A stretch of 64,000 bases of DNA from Cellulophaga sp. RHA19 (GCF_002813425.1 NZ_PHUL01000001.1:682001-746000); one strand, 5' to 3'. Counted from the first letter of the stretch, positions 19,181 to 28,146 are shown. Numbers and translations: made by a program. Notes: a model not told the origin generated them from the sequence alone.

Positions 19181-20017
19181 ATGATTAAGAGTACTCACAT
19201 ATTAAGCCTAGTGTTCTTATTTGCTTGTTTTTCTTGTAAAAAAGCCATTAGCCCACAGAAAGACCAAAGTAGTAATGAAAAAAAAATATTAGCAAACGAT
19301 GAAGCTTCTATAATTAGTGCGGCCAAAACAGCAACAAAAAACACTGTAGATTTAGACATAATATCTTCAAAAGGAGTATCTATTATGAGCAAGCATATAG
19401 TTACATTTGATTTTGGTCATGATAATTTTTTAGATGCGCTAGTGTTTTGGGGGTTTAAAAATAACTCAGACAATTCATTTTATAAGTCAAAAATTTTATT
19501 CTTAAGAAATAATGGAAAAGAACTAATAGCTACAGATTCTTTAACTTCTACAAGCAAATACATAATACCTTCCCAAAGCAAAACCTTTTACTCTAATAGA
19601 GGTGATGGTATTATAATTGAAAAATACTCTTCTGATGCTTACGGAAAACTATCAGATACTATTAGCAGTAGAGGAATAGTTATTTATCTTAAAAATTCAT
19701 TAAATCTTGATTATATATCAACCAACGATATCAAGTTCAACTTTACAAGAACAAACCATTGGAAATACGTATCAGCAAAAAAAGGTCTTTATTGTAGAGA
19801 TCAACCTGGAAAAAAAGGAAAAGTAATTCATACATTAAGTTACGGAGAAACTGTTAACGTTATCCGAAGAACAAATAAAGAATTAACAATTTATAATGAG
19901 GATATAAATGAATACATTACTGGAAACTGGGTGTGTATAAAATTAAATACAAACAGTACATATGCTACTGAAGGTTATGTTTTTAATGGTTATTTAACAG
20001 ACGACAATCCTAATTAA
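19181..20017 (+). CDS. Lipoprotein with C-terminal SH3-like domain
   Basis: This is a 278-residue lipoprotein (signal to Cys19 in LFACFSC). A beta-rich middle domain is followed by a bacterial SH3 (SH3b) domain at about residues 195-275: NHWKYVSAKKGLYCRDQPG opens it, GKVIHTLSYGETVNVI is the classic SH3b core, and EGYVFNGYL ends it. SH3b domains usually bind peptidoglycan or protein ligands in the envelope. No cassette core or attC-like palindrome flanks it, so it may be a non-cassette insertion inside array 1 or a cassette whose borders have decayed. The next gene starts 45 bases downstream. Confidence 0.82.
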   Translation: MIKSTHILSLVFLFACFSCKKAISPQKDQSSNEKKILANDEASIISAAKTATKNTVDLDIISSKGVSIMSKHIVTFDFGHDNFLDALVFWGFKNNSDNSFYKSKILFLRNNGKELIATDSLTSTSKYIIPSQSKTFYSNRGDGIIIEKYSSDAYGKLSDTISSRGIVIYLKNSLNLDYISTNDIKFNFTRTNHWKYVSAKKGLYCRDQPGKKGKVIHTLSYGETVNVIRRTNKELTIYNEDINEYITGNWVCIKLNTNSTYATEGYVFNGYLTDDNPN

Positions 20018-20062
20018 AACACAGTAATTAATAAAAGTTAGAACAATTTAAAAGCTAAAAAT

Positions 20063-20968
20063 ATGAATTTTAGAAAACACATATTAAGACTATATTTAAT
20101 AGTTCTTTTATTTGCTTTATACTCTTGCAATAATAAAACTGAAGAACAACAACTTCAAATTAATAATTTACAAAGACAATTAACAGCTAAAGACTCTATT
20201 ATTAATGTTATATCTGGGGATTTAGACAAATCGAACCATAAAATTGAAAATAGTAGCGCTGAAATTTTAACTTTAGAAAACCAAATTAATGCAGAAACTC
20301 TAATTAGTTTTACTGATGAATCTACTCCAATTATAAATACCAAAAACTTTATAAAATTTGCTTTTAAATCTCATGACCTTGATAATATAAATATTATGAC
20401 AAGTATATGGAGCAGTCAAGCGTTGGTAAATAGAAAAATTCTTGGAAAAGTAAACCCCACCCTAGATCAGTTTTCTGTTGTAAATCATATCTGGAGCAGT
20501 ATAGATAGGAGTCCAGAGAACTTAGAGAAACTTATAACACCTAAGGAAAAACAAGTACTTTATTTATTATTTAAAAACAACAATTTATACAAAGACTCAG
20601 GTGCGTCGTCAATAGTAAAAGCCTTATTAACTGCTTATACTGAAATAGAAAATAATGAATCTATTAGGTACAAAAACGACTTAACCAATAAAATGTATTC
20701 TCAAGACCCAGACGCAGATAACTATTGGGATGTATATGAAGAAATTGAGAATACAATTAATGATTTTGCTAGCGAAGAGGTTAAAGGTATTTTGTCTGAT
20801 GAAAATTACTCTCCTAAAAAAGACCAAGGCAGTAAATTAAGCAACAGAGTGTTTTTTGTTTATTCATTTTGGATAAGAAGGTATAAAGAAAAGAATCAAA
20901 CACTAGTTTATAAATTACTAAAAGAACTTCATGAAAACGTATCTAAGGAAAGCTCTAATTCTTTTTAA
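20063..20968 (+). CDS. Lipoprotein, paralogue of the 15203 cassette protein
   Basis: This is a 301-residue lipoprotein with lipobox Cys22 (LLFALYSC), a long coiled coil (about residues 25-80, EEQQLQINNLQRQLTAKDS) and a helical domain. It ends with VFFVYSFWIRRYKEKNQ, then TLVYKLLKELHENV. The order of elements and the C-terminal motif match the protein at 15203-16000, although the overall identity is low. It follows the SH3b lipoprotein by 45 bases and may be co-transcribed. The function is unknown; the pair suggests repeated capture of one lipoprotein family in this locus. Confidence 0.82.
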   Translation: MNFRKHILRLYLIVLLFALYSCNNKTEEQQLQINNLQRQLTAKDSIINVISGDLDKSNHKIENSSAEILTLENQINAETLISFTDESTPIINTKNFIKFAFKSHDLDNINIMTSIWSSQALVNRKILGKVNPTLDQFSVVNHIWSSIDRSPENLEKLITPKEKQVLYLLFKNNNLYKDSGASSIVKALLTAYTEIENNESIRYKNDLTNKMYSQDPDADNYWDVYEEIENTINDFASEEVKGILSDENYSPKKDQGSKLSNRVFFVYSFWIRRYKEKNQTLVYKLLKELHENVSKESSNSF

Positions 20969-20997
20969 AATATTCCATTGTATTCATGTCCTACATT

Positions 20998-21042
20998 AGG
21001 CGCTTAACCTCTCTACTAACCATATACGAATAGGTTAGCAAA
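20998..21042 (+). repeat. Right half of an attC-like site (array 1)
   Basis: AGGCGCTTAACC, then ACTAACCATATACGAATAG, lead to core GTTAGCAAA (21034). This is the right-hand end of a short-class site with no left half, so the boundary with the preceding gene has been lost. Confidence 0.5.
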
Positions 21043-21052
21043 TATTAAAAAA

Positions 21053-21706
21053 ATGAAAAAAAGAAGATTAAACATACTTACATTATTTCTATTATGTAGT
21101 TTTTGTTCGTATAGCCAAAATATAGTAGACCTATTTTATATGTTACCTGAAGAATATACAATTATAGGCAAACAAGAACGAAAATCTTTAGTGAAAAATA
21201 AAAAAATATCGGATGGTGAGATGAATCAAAATATCTTTATTGATAAAAAAAATGGTTATTTATCAATAAAGACTTCTTTCGATTCCAATATTAATACAGA
21301 AATTAGATTTGAAATGTGTTACTGGAATTTTGAAAATAAAAAACTGATTGCTATCTCTACTTATGGTGGAAATACAAGAACATATAGTTATGGTCAAAGT
21401 GATTTTAAATTTTTTATCTATGATAATGACCTAAAAATTTCAGACAAACCTATATTCAAAGAGTATTATCCAAATTTAGAGGTAACAAAAAGGTTAATAA
21501 TTACTGATTTTTATTCTAAAATGACTCGTAAACAAATTTTAGAATACGAATCTCTTCATCCTTCACTTACTTTTTCATTACCCAGAAAAGGAAAAAATAT
21601 AGAAATCAAATATGAAAATCAAAAATCAGAAAGTGATTCTGGACCATTCTTTGATACACCTACAAAAATTTTAAAATGGAATGGAGATGGAACATTTAGC
21701 GAATAA
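21053..21706 (+). CDS. Array 1 cassette 8: secreted protein of unknown function
   Basis: This is a 217-residue exported protein with a signal peptide (LTLFLLCSFCSYSQ, residues 9-22). The mature part is beta-strand rich, including FFIYDNDLKISD and a C-terminal KILKWNGDGTFSE. The last motif resembles secreted proteins of Bacteroidota with unknown function. The cassette core GTTAGCAAA (21034) is nearly matched by TTTGCTAA at 21709, just after the stop. This cassette therefore remains recognisable although its 3' core has drifted by one base. Confidence 0.8.
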   Translation: MKKRRLNILTLFLLCSFCSYSQNIVDLFYMLPEEYTIIGKQERKSLVKNKKISDGEMNQNIFIDKKNGYLSIKTSFDSNINTEIRFEMCYWNFENKKLIAISTYGGNTRTYSYGQSDFKFFIYDNDLKISDKPIFKEYYPNLEVTKRLIITDFYSKMTRKQILEYESLHPSLTFSLPRKGKNIEIKYENQKSESDSGPFFDTPTKILKWNGDGTFSE

Positions 21707-21708
21707 CG

Positions 21709-21842
21709 TTTGCTAATACCGTATGTAATTAATTACTAGTGCTCCCCTCCTTTAGAATCCCGAAGCGTAGGGACTTGCGGATTTTTTGCATATTATTTAT
21801 TTGTTAACTTTAGTGCTTAAACTATATAAATACGTTAACACA
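21709..21842 (+). repeat. attC-like site 8 (array 1), short class
   Basis: TTTGCTAATACC opens the site; the expected core is TTTGCTAAC. The left arm CCGTATGTAATTAATTACTAG and right arm AAACTATATAAATACG lead to core GTTAACACA at 21834. Length is about 134 bases, equal to the short class of array 2. It is the last recognisable site of array 1. Confidence 0.6.
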
Positions 21843-21849
21843 CATAAAT

Positions 21850-22104
21850 ATGAGTGAAAAACTTAACAAAATTAAATTAGAAATTGATAACTACGCAAAG
21901 GATTCTAATTTAACTGAATTACAAATAGTTGAAAAATTAGAAAAATATTACTTTAATAAAAAAGTAAACGATAATTTAAAACTGTATAAAAAACGAAAGA
22001 AAAAAGTAAGTGAAATTACAAAAGACCTAAAAATATCTCCCCGAAAATTTTATGCAATTTTAGAAAAAAAGAAAATAGAGCATAAAAAATATAAAAAAGA
22101 CTAA
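21850..22104 (+). CDS. Small basic helical protein
   Basis: This is an 84-residue, Lys-rich, all-helical protein (SEKLNKIKLEIDNYAK...VSEITKDLKISPRKFYAIL). The segment at residues 55-75 has helix-turn-helix character, so DNA binding is possible. It follows core GTTAACACA by 7 bases but has no matching end core, so it is either the last, decayed cassette of array 1 or the first resident gene. The function is not recognised. Confidence 0.6.
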   Translation: MSEKLNKIKLEIDNYAKDSNLTELQIVEKLEKYYFNKKVNDNLKLYKKRKKKVSEITKDLKISPRKFYAILEKKKIEHKKYKKD

Positions 22105-22189
22105 AGCAACAAGAGCAAAAGTATTCCTAAAAATTCTTCGTTTTAGTACACTTACAATGGCAATAGTTTTAAAAAGTGAGTAACAATAT

Positions 22190-22741
22190 ATGAAGTCAGA
22201 AAACGCATCTGTTTTTTATCAGTCTAAAAAAGAAAAAGCTATATTAATACTTGTGTTAACTGTTCTTCTTCTTATTTTTATAGGGCTATCTACACTGTCA
22301 GTAACTATGTTTTTGAGTTTTTTTGACGGCAAAACTATAACTGATGCAAAATCTATATTTTTCTTGGTATTTATGTCTGTAATATTACTTTCTCCTGTAA
22401 TAATTTCAATTTATTTAGTGCTAATGATTTACAATCAGTTTAAACAAAATAAAATAATATGTACAATTAACAATAACAATGTATACTTTACTGACTACAC
22501 TATCTGGATAAGAAAAACAACAACCATTCTTAATAAAAAGACAATTCCTATCTCTGATATAAAAAGTGTAGAAACTAAAAAAGTACTTTTTATAACCATT
22601 ATAAAGTTAAATTTTACTTTAGATAAATACAAAATGCTTAAAGGAGGAATAAACTCATCTTTAAATAGAATATCTGATAAAGACAAAGAACTCTTTAAAA
22701 ACAAAGTTGAAACTATACATAATAACAACCAAAACCTATGA
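22190..22741 (+). CDS. Small membrane protein with PH-like tail
   Basis: This is a 183-residue protein with two hydrophobic helices (about residues 15-42 and 56-84) and a C-terminal beta domain (IICTINNNNVYFTDYTIWI). That domain resembles the PH-like tails of small membrane proteins. Its stop overlaps the ATG of the pentapeptide-repeat gene by four bases (ATGA), so the two are coupled. The general layout resembles the array 1 protein at 16305, but similarity beyond layout is not clear. The function is unknown. Confidence 0.72.
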   Translation: MKSENASVFYQSKKEKAILILVLTVLLLIFIGLSTLSVTMFLSFFDGKTITDAKSIFFLVFMSVILLSPVIISIYLVLMIYNQFKQNKIICTINNNNVYFTDYTIWIRKTTTILNKKTIPISDIKSVETKKVLFITIIKLNFTLDKYKMLKGGINSSLNRISDKDKELFKNKVETIHNNNQNL

Positions 22742-23307
22742 ATGCACTTGTTATTGACAAAACCTTTACTAAGGAAGACTACAAAACAAACAGGCTGGCT
22801 CTTGCAGAGTATGATAACTGTACTTTTGTAGACTGTAATTTTACGGAAGCCTACCTGTCTGATGTTAATTTTATAGAATGTACATTTACAGAGTGTAACT
22901 TTACCAACGCAAAAACTAAAAACACTTCTTTTAACACCGTTACATTTAACAATTGCAAGTTACTAGGTGTACAGTTTACTAGCTGTAATCCGTTTTTATT
23001 GTCTTTTACTTTTAATGATTGTAATTTACAACTAGCATCTTTTTATCAGCTAATTATAAAAAAAATGCTTTTTAAAAACTGTAATTTAGAACAGGCAGAT
23101 TTTTCTAAAGCAACATTAACAGAGTCCGTTTTTGATAATTGTAACTTAAAAAACACTGCTTTTAGCAACACTATATTACTTAAAACCGACTTTACCACCG
23201 CCTATAACTTTAGTATAGACCCAGAAGATAATGCAATTAAAGGGGCTAAGTTTTCTAAAGACAGTTTGTTTGGCTTACTCACAAAATATAAAATTAGCAT
23301 TAGCTAA
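22738..23307 (+). CDS. Pentapeptide-repeat protein
   Basis: This is a 189-residue right-handed beta-helix protein. About 25 tandem pentapeptides with central F or L are visible, for example CTFVD, CNFTE, ANFIE-like and CNLEQ, ADFSK, covering residues 25-160. Qnr proteins that protect DNA gyrase have the same fold but are about 215 residues and carry two loops, which are not evident here. A topoisomerase-related role is therefore only a possibility. It is translationally coupled to the upstream membrane protein. Confidence 0.85.
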   Translation: MNALVIDKTFTKEDYKTNRLALAEYDNCTFVDCNFTEAYLSDVNFIECTFTECNFTNAKTKNTSFNTVTFNNCKLLGVQFTSCNPFLLSFTFNDCNLQLASFYQLIIKKMLFKNCNLEQADFSKATLTESVFDNCNLKNTAFSNTILLKTDFTTAYNFSIDPEDNAIKGAKFSKDSLFGLLTKYKISIS

Positions 23308-23372
23308 ATTTAACATAACAGTTTTATTTGTAACTTGTTAAGCATAAAAACATTAAAAAGTTACTTTTAAAT

Positions 23373-23723
23373 TTGGAGACTACTTGCCTAGAATGCGGAA
23401 AAAAACTTGTTGGCAGAGCAGATAAAAAATTCTGTGAAGACTATTGCCGTAATGCCTACAATAACAAAATTAACAAAGACAGTAAAAACCTAATTAGAAA
23501 CATAAACAATAGGCTGCGTAAAAACTACCGAATTTTAGATAGTTTTACTTTAACCGAGGGCAAAACTAAAACTACACGTACCAGGCTAATAGATAAAGGT
23601 TTTGACTTTGAGTTTATAACTAGCAATTACACCACCAAAAAAGGAACTACTTACTTTTTTGTGTATGACCTTGGGTATTTACCCTTAGATAATGATTATT
23701 ATATGATTGTGAAACGCGAGTAG
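23373..23723 (+). CDS. Zinc-ribbon protein, paralogue of the protein next to the recombinase
   Basis: This is a 116-residue protein starting at TTG 23373 (METTCLEC). An N-terminal CxxC...CxxxC ribbon (CLECGKKLVGRADKKFCEDYC) is followed by a helical, basic segment (INNRLRKNYRIL) and a beta-rich end (YFFVYDLGYLPL). The protein at 46363-46770 has the same arrangement: CLSCNKELAGRSDKKFC, INSALRKNRSLL and YFFCYEFGYLPI. One copy lies at the far end of array 1 and the other beside the recombinase of array 2. DNA or RNA binding is likely from the ribbon; the function is unknown. Confidence 0.82.
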   Translation: METTCLECGKKLVGRADKKFCEDYCRNAYNNKINKDSKNLIRNINNRLRKNYRILDSFTLTEGKTKTTRTRLIDKGFDFEFITSNYTTKKGTTYFFVYDLGYLPLDNDYYMIVKRE

Positions 23724-23744
23724 CTCTACTCCTTTTTAAACAAA

Positions 23745-23780
23745 AAAAATAGGTATGCATTAAAATACACACCTATTTTT
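23745..23780. terminator. Bidirectional terminator between convergent genes
   Basis: AAAAATAGGT (23745-23754) and ACCTATTTTT (23771-23780) form a perfect 10-base stem with A-rich and T-rich flanks on both strands. It sits between the zinc-ribbon gene (+) and the ABC permease (-). Confidence 0.75.
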
Positions 23781-23802
23781 ATAAAAGCAATATTGTAACT
23801 TG

Positions 23803-25233
23803 TTATGAAATTACTGTTCCTTTTTTTATTTTATTGATATATACTTGCCTACCAATTAAAATAAATATCACAGAAAAAACAAGCAATACTATCACCTTAA
23901 ATAAAACTAAGTTATTTTTAGGAGCCTTGTATTTAAAACTAGGAAGCTCTTTATAATCTTTAGTTGTAAAATTCTTATTTCCGTACAACATAGGTTTAAA
24001 AAAGTTACGCCACTCTTTAGAAAATTTAAAAACCTGATTTCTGTAACTTTGATAGTGACTTGTAGAGGTATGCGCTAAATTATTAAAACTTTGCTGCATA
24101 AGTATTGCTGGTGAACTATACTGCCACAATCTAACCCAGTCTTGCTGTTTTGTTAGCTGATCTTCATAAGAGCTTATTAAAGGCTTTAATTCCTCTTCTA
24201 CGAGCTCTTGAGATGCAATATATTTATGCCAAAAAGAATAATTGTTATTCCCGTCTTTTGATGCATACTCAGTATGGTCTCTTAAAAAGTTATCTAGTAT
24301 TTTATCTTGTTTACTAGATAATTCTTCTTTTAACTCCCTCACTTCTGTAATCATTTTAGTTCTAGATGGTATTGGGTAAAACGAGTTTGCCAACTGCCCC
24401 ACTACTGCCGGAACAATTAAAATTACAAACACCCATATTGCCAATAAACTAACTGCATTTTTAGCCGAGTTATTTATTACTAAATTAACAAGCAGCACAA
24501 TGGTAAACCAAAAAAGTATGTAAGCACAGACTAAGGACACTAGCTGTAAAAACGCTAAAAAATTAGCACTAAAATTATACCCAAAAATTAACAGTGTAAT
24601 TGTAATAACAGCCATAGTTATTAAGGTTAACCAAAAGAACCTTAGTGCTGTTTTTTGCAATATCCATTGGTAAATAGATATTGGTTGTGACGCCAATAAT
24701 TTTAAAGATCCATACTCTTTTTCTTCAGACAAAATATTGTAACTAAACGCTATAATAATTAAGGGCAAAATGTAAATAATTACAAAAGACAAATCAAAAG
24801 ATCCAAAAAGCAACTGTATAGGATTTGCAAGTTCAGAGTAATCTAAACTAAAACTATCTCCATACGCACTTGGCTTTATAAAATGCGTAAAAAGATCACT
24901 TTGTCCTGTAGATATAAATGTTAAAGGTGCTGCCGGTATTGCTGCTACCCTAGGGTAATTATAAGCAACATTCATTGGAGCATTAGGCATTCTCCTTGGG
25001 TTAATACTTACCTGCAATCCTTTTTCTATAGAGTCTAACACTTTTGCCATTGTAGCATCATTAGTATTTGCCTCTAAAACAACTTTATCTAACTGTTTTA
25101 CGCGTTCATTTACTTTCTCTTTACCATTATAGCCTGCAAATAAAACTACAATTAAAAGTAGTAATGATAATAGTAAAAGCCACCTACTACGTAGTAATGA
25201 CTTTAGTTCATATTTAAAATTATATCTAAACAT
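23803..25233 (-). CDS. ABC-2 type permease (DUF3526-like), second subunit
   Basis: This is a 476-residue inner-membrane permease. The ATG at 25233 is chosen because it opens MFRYNFKYELKSLLRSRW, the usual start of this family, and lies directly after the upstream stop. One N-terminal helix is followed by a periplasmic domain of about 130 residues. A helix cluster then follows with the ABC-2 motif YNILSEEKEYGSLKLL, then a second large extracytoplasmic region and a final helix near the C-terminus. It forms one operon with a sister permease and an ATPase. The exported substrate is unknown. Confidence 0.85.
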   Translation of the reverse strand: MFRYNFKYELKSLLRSRWLLLLSLLLLIVVLFAGYNGKEKVNERVKQLDKVVLEANTNDATMAKVLDSIEKGLQVSINPRRMPNAPMNVAYNYPRVAAIPAAPLTFISTGQSDLFTHFIKPSAYGDSFSLDYSELANPIQLLFGSFDLSFVIIYILPLIIIAFSYNILSEEKEYGSLKLLASQPISIYQWILQKTALRFFWLTLITMAVITITLLIFGYNFSANFLAFLQLVSLVCAYILFWFTIVLLVNLVINNSAKNAVSLLAIWVFVILIVPAVVGQLANSFYPIPSRTKMITEVRELKEELSSKQDKILDNFLRDHTEYASKDGNNNYSFWHKYIASQELVEEELKPLISSYEDQLTKQQDWVRLWQYSSPAILMQQSFNNLAHTSTSHYQSYRNQVFKFSKEWRNFFKPMLYGNKNFTTKDYKELPSFKYKAPKNNLVLFKVIVLLVFSVIFILIGRQVYINKIKKGTVIS

Positions 25234-25234
25234 T

Positions 25235-26638
25235 TTAATATTTTTTATTAGTGAAAAATAATAGTGCAGCTGTAAGCACAAACCAAATTACAAGCACAGA
25301 AAAAACACCTGTATTTTGCTTGTAGACTTCTGTAAAAGTTGGACTCTCATAACTAAACTCTTCCAACTTACTCCAAGTGTCTGCTGGTGCAACATAACGC
25401 TCGTTATATTTCGCATTTTTTTCTGTAGTACCATTTAAAAATCGTTGTACACCTACTCTATACTCTTCTGCTGCTTCTGTAAAAGCCCAGTGAGACTCAT
25501 AATCTGTATTGGCAATTGCCATAGATAAAAAACGAGTTGGTAAAAAAGGTGATATAGAAGATAAAGATTTGTACACTCCTCCTTGCTTTTTAGCTTTTTC
25601 TTTTAAAAGACCATAATGTTTAGCATACACCTGCGCTTGGTATTCTTCTCCTTTTTGCATTAAAAATGCATTAAAATTAAAAGGCAATTTATGTACACTA
25701 TCTACTTTATACTCTTTTAGTATTTGTAGGCGTAACTTTTGCGATTCCTCATTCCAAGGATTATGTCCGTCTAAACCTTGCTTGCTTTCATTCGCAATTT
25801 GCTCATTAAACTCTTGGTGAGAAGGATAGGGATACTTAGCATCTGCCAAATTACTAGCTACTTTAGGCGCTACAAAACAAGCTAAAACCCAAAATACCAA
25901 GTTAATTACAAGCGCAATACCAGATTTTTTTACTTTTGATGATATAAATAATACCACATTAATAAAAATTAAATAGTAAAGTAAATACACAAAATACAGT
26001 GCAAAAATTTCTTTCCACTCAAACAAACCAAAATCATTTAAGCTAGTTAATGCAATAGCAGCTACGGCAAATAAAACGGTTGCAATGACCATAGTAGGTA
26101 TTAGAGCTGCAAGCCATTTACCAACAAACAATTTCCAGCCTACCACACCTTGACTTTTTAGAATAAAGAAAGTATTCCCTTCAACCTCTTTTGAAAAAAT
26201 ATTATAACCAATTAAAATAATTATTAATGGTATAATATAAAGCAGAATAAAATCTGGTGTTAATGCTCCAAACCTAGACAATGCTGTTTGGTCTGCTGCA
26301 TCACTAAAAGCAGCTTCGTTTCTATTATGTGCTTCTAAAAATACAGAAACACCTGTATATTTATCTACACCTTGGTCTATTAAAGATAAAGGAGATTTTG
26401 GTTTAAAAACATAATTGCCATAATGTGCAGCAGAATGCGGATTTTTAGCTCCTTGTGACTCCCAAACTTTACGCTCGTTTACTTTAGCTTCGTTATACTG
26501 TGCTGCTGTATTTTTATACTGTTTAAAAGTGACAAAAAACGCCACTAATGCCAATAAAAATACTATTGCTGCAGAAATTTTAAAACGTCCGTCTCTAAAA
26601 ATTTCTTTTAGTTCTTTTTTAATTATATACCGTATCAT
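25235..26638 (-). CDS. ABC-2 type permease, first subunit
   Basis: This is a 467-residue permease with the same plan as its downstream neighbour: cytoplasmic start (MIRYIIKKELKEIFRDGRF), one helix, a soluble extracytoplasmic domain, then helices around the motif YNIFSKEVEGNTFFIL. A final helix (VLVIWFVLTAALLFF) is at the C-terminus. The two permeases are distant paralogues and probably form a heterodimer with the ATPase encoded five bases upstream. The stop is one base before the next start, so expression is coupled. The substrate is not inferable. Confidence 0.87.
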   Translation of the reverse strand: MIRYIIKKELKEIFRDGRFKISAAIVFLLALVAFFVTFKQYKNTAAQYNEAKVNERKVWESQGAKNPHSAAHYGNYVFKPKSPLSLIDQGVDKYTGVSVFLEAHNRNEAAFSDAADQTALSRFGALTPDFILLYIIPLIIILIGYNIFSKEVEGNTFFILKSQGVVGWKLFVGKWLAALIPTMVIATVLFAVAAIALTSLNDFGLFEWKEIFALYFVYLLYYLIFINVVLFISSKVKKSGIALVINLVFWVLACFVAPKVASNLADAKYPYPSHQEFNEQIANESKQGLDGHNPWNEESQKLRLQILKEYKVDSVHKLPFNFNAFLMQKGEEYQAQVYAKHYGLLKEKAKKQGGVYKSLSSISPFLPTRFLSMAIANTDYESHWAFTEAAEEYRVGVQRFLNGTTEKNAKYNERYVAPADTWSKLEEFSYESPTFTEVYKQNTGVFSVLVIWFVLTAALLFFTNKKY

Positions 26639-26643
26639 ATAGC

Positions 26644-27351
26644 TTAGTTAGTTAAAGTCATTGTTTCTAAATACACTTTTTCTAGATCTTGTAGTGTAAT
26701 TTCATCATTAGAAAAATGATGCTTTAAAACGCCTTGTTTCATAATACCAATATGCGTACCTATTTCCTTGGCTCTAAAAATGTCGTGTGTAGCCATAAGT
26801 ATAGCTACTTTGGCATTTTTCATACTTTTTAGCAATTCACCAAACTCATTACTAGATTTAGGATCCAAGCCAGAGGTTGGTTCATCTAACAACAATACTT
26901 TAGCGCCTTTTGCAATTGCTAGCGCAATACCTACTTTTTGCCTCATTCCCTTAGAAAAAAACTGCACACGCTTATTAAAAGCTTCTTGTTGTAAACCTGC
27001 CTCATCTAAAAAGTTTTTTAGCTCTGCTTTTGAAAAACTTTTACCACCTATCCCAAGAAAATAATCTAAATTCTCTATAGCTGTTAGTGTAGGATAAAGC
27101 ATTAGATTTTCTGGTATGTATGTTAAAAACGGCTTAGTCTTTTTGGGATTTTTTACCACATCTAAACCATTAATAAAAGCGTTACCAGACGTTGGTGTTA
27201 TAAAGTTAAGTAGTAAATTAATAGTGGTAGATTTTCCTGCTCCGTTAGCACCAAGCAGACATAAAATTTCGCCTTCTTTTATTTCTATATTTAAATTATC
27301 TAAAGCGGTAAAATCACCGTATTTCTTAGTTAAATTAGTTGTTTTAATCAT
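26644..27351 (-). CDS. ABC transporter ATP-binding protein
   Basis: This is a 235-residue ATPase. Walker A GANGAGKS is at residues 34-41, the signature FSKGMRQKV near residue 133, and Walker B with D-loop VLLLDEPTSGLD near residue 150. MATHDIF provides the switch His. It powers the two ABC-2 permeases that follow on the minus strand. The sequence is closest in style to the NosF/CcmA-like export ATPases that pair with DUF3526 permeases in Bacteroidota, but that does not define the cargo. Confidence 0.92.
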   Translation of the reverse strand: MIKTTNLTKKYGDFTALDNLNIEIKEGEILCLLGANGAGKSTTINLLLNFITPTSGNAFINGLDVVKNPKKTKPFLTYIPENLMLYPTLTAIENLDYFLGIGGKSFSKAELKNFLDEAGLQQEAFNKRVQFFSKGMRQKVGIALAIAKGAKVLLLDEPTSGLDPKSSNEFGELLKSMKNAKVAILMATHDIFRAKEIGTHIGIMKQGVLKHHFSNDEITLQDLEKVYLETMTLTN

Positions 27352-27463
27352 TTTGAATATTGTTGGTTTTATAATTTTTATTTGTGTGTTTTTTCAAGAA
27401 AATGGGATAAGAAAATAGCAATGCAGTTACTTTAGTGAATACTATAGCATATATAAATACTAG

Positions 27464-27515
27464 GTGTTTAGATACAACACATACCTATGCTAGCTATGTA
27501 TTGTATCTAAGACAC
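27464..27515. repeat. Long imperfect inverted repeat upstream of the ABC operon
   Basis: GTGTTTAGATACAACACATA and TATGTATTGTATCTAAGACAC form a stem of about 19 pairs with one bulge and one mismatch, around a CTATGCTAGC-type loop. It lies between the small exported protein gene and the ABC ATPase. No T-tract follows on the minus strand, so it may be an attenuator or processing site rather than a simple terminator. Confidence 0.5.
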
Positions 27516-27537
27516 TTAATTAATTCTTTTAAAAAAA

Positions 27538-27921
27538 TTACGCTGCTAAACTTACAGTAGGAGGTGCTCTAAGAGAGCTGTTGCTTAATAAATAGAAAAA
27601 TGTATACGGTTCTACATATTCTATTTTTAAGTAGTGAGTTGCAATAGGCTCTTTTACTTTTAGCTTATTTTTATAAGCTATAATTACTTTTGTTAACTTA
27701 AATTGATGACATAAAAGACAGTCATAAATAGCGGTACTAAATTCTGCTGTCTCTACAGCCAAAGGTGTAAAATCTACCGTACTAAATTCTAATGCATTAT
27801 TTGTGTGGGTATGATTATGTGGCTCTAAATATGTATGAAATACATAGCTTGCCTGACTTACCAAAAATAGCAAGCAAAAGAACAACGCAATATGTTTTTT
27901 AAAGAATTTCAAGAAATACAC
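27538..27921 (-). CDS. Small exported or membrane-anchored protein with CLLCH motif
   Basis: This is a 127-residue protein with one N-terminal hydrophobic helix (residues 11-27, IALFFCLLFLVSQASYVF). A short histidine-rich stretch (PHNHTHT), a CLLCH motif near residue 70 and the ending SNSSLRAPPTVSLAA follow. Small periplasmic proteins with a CxxCH-type motif and an R-A-P-P tail occur near metal-related loci in Bacteroidota, so metal binding is possible. It lies upstream of the ABC operon on the same strand, separated by a hairpin. The role is not established. Confidence 0.7.
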   Translation of the reverse strand: MYFLKFFKKHIALFFCLLFLVSQASYVFHTYLEPHNHTHTNNALEFSTVDFTPLAVETAEFSTAIYDCLLCHQFKLTKVIIAYKNKLKVKEPIATHYLKIEYVEPYTFFYLLSNSSLRAPPTVSLAA

Positions 27922-28120
27922 AAATTAGACCTAACTATAAATTTGCGTGCCAAAATAGACAATTAAACAAAGGGCATTTTTTAAATCTTGTTAATATTTT
28001 CTAAAAATTTGAGAAAATGACAACAAAAAAGAAGAATAGTAATTTATCTGCTAAATAACAGAGGTATATTTTGTAATATTATGTTAAAAATAAAGCAATA
28101 GCAAAAAATGAAACAAAAAA

Positions 28121-28146
28121 AATGGTTTCTGGGGACAGAAACCATT
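28121..28146 (-). terminator. Intrinsic terminator of the CBS-domain gene
   Basis: AATGGTTTCT and AGAAACCATT form a perfect 10-pair stem around GGGGAC. Read on the minus strand it is followed by a run of T residues (28120 downwards), 29 bases after the CBS gene stop. Confidence 0.85.

Noticed and set aside
22738..23307. Qnr-type quinolone resistance protein
   Set aside because: It has the pentapeptide repeat but is shorter and lacks the loops typical of Qnr; a resistance call is not supported.
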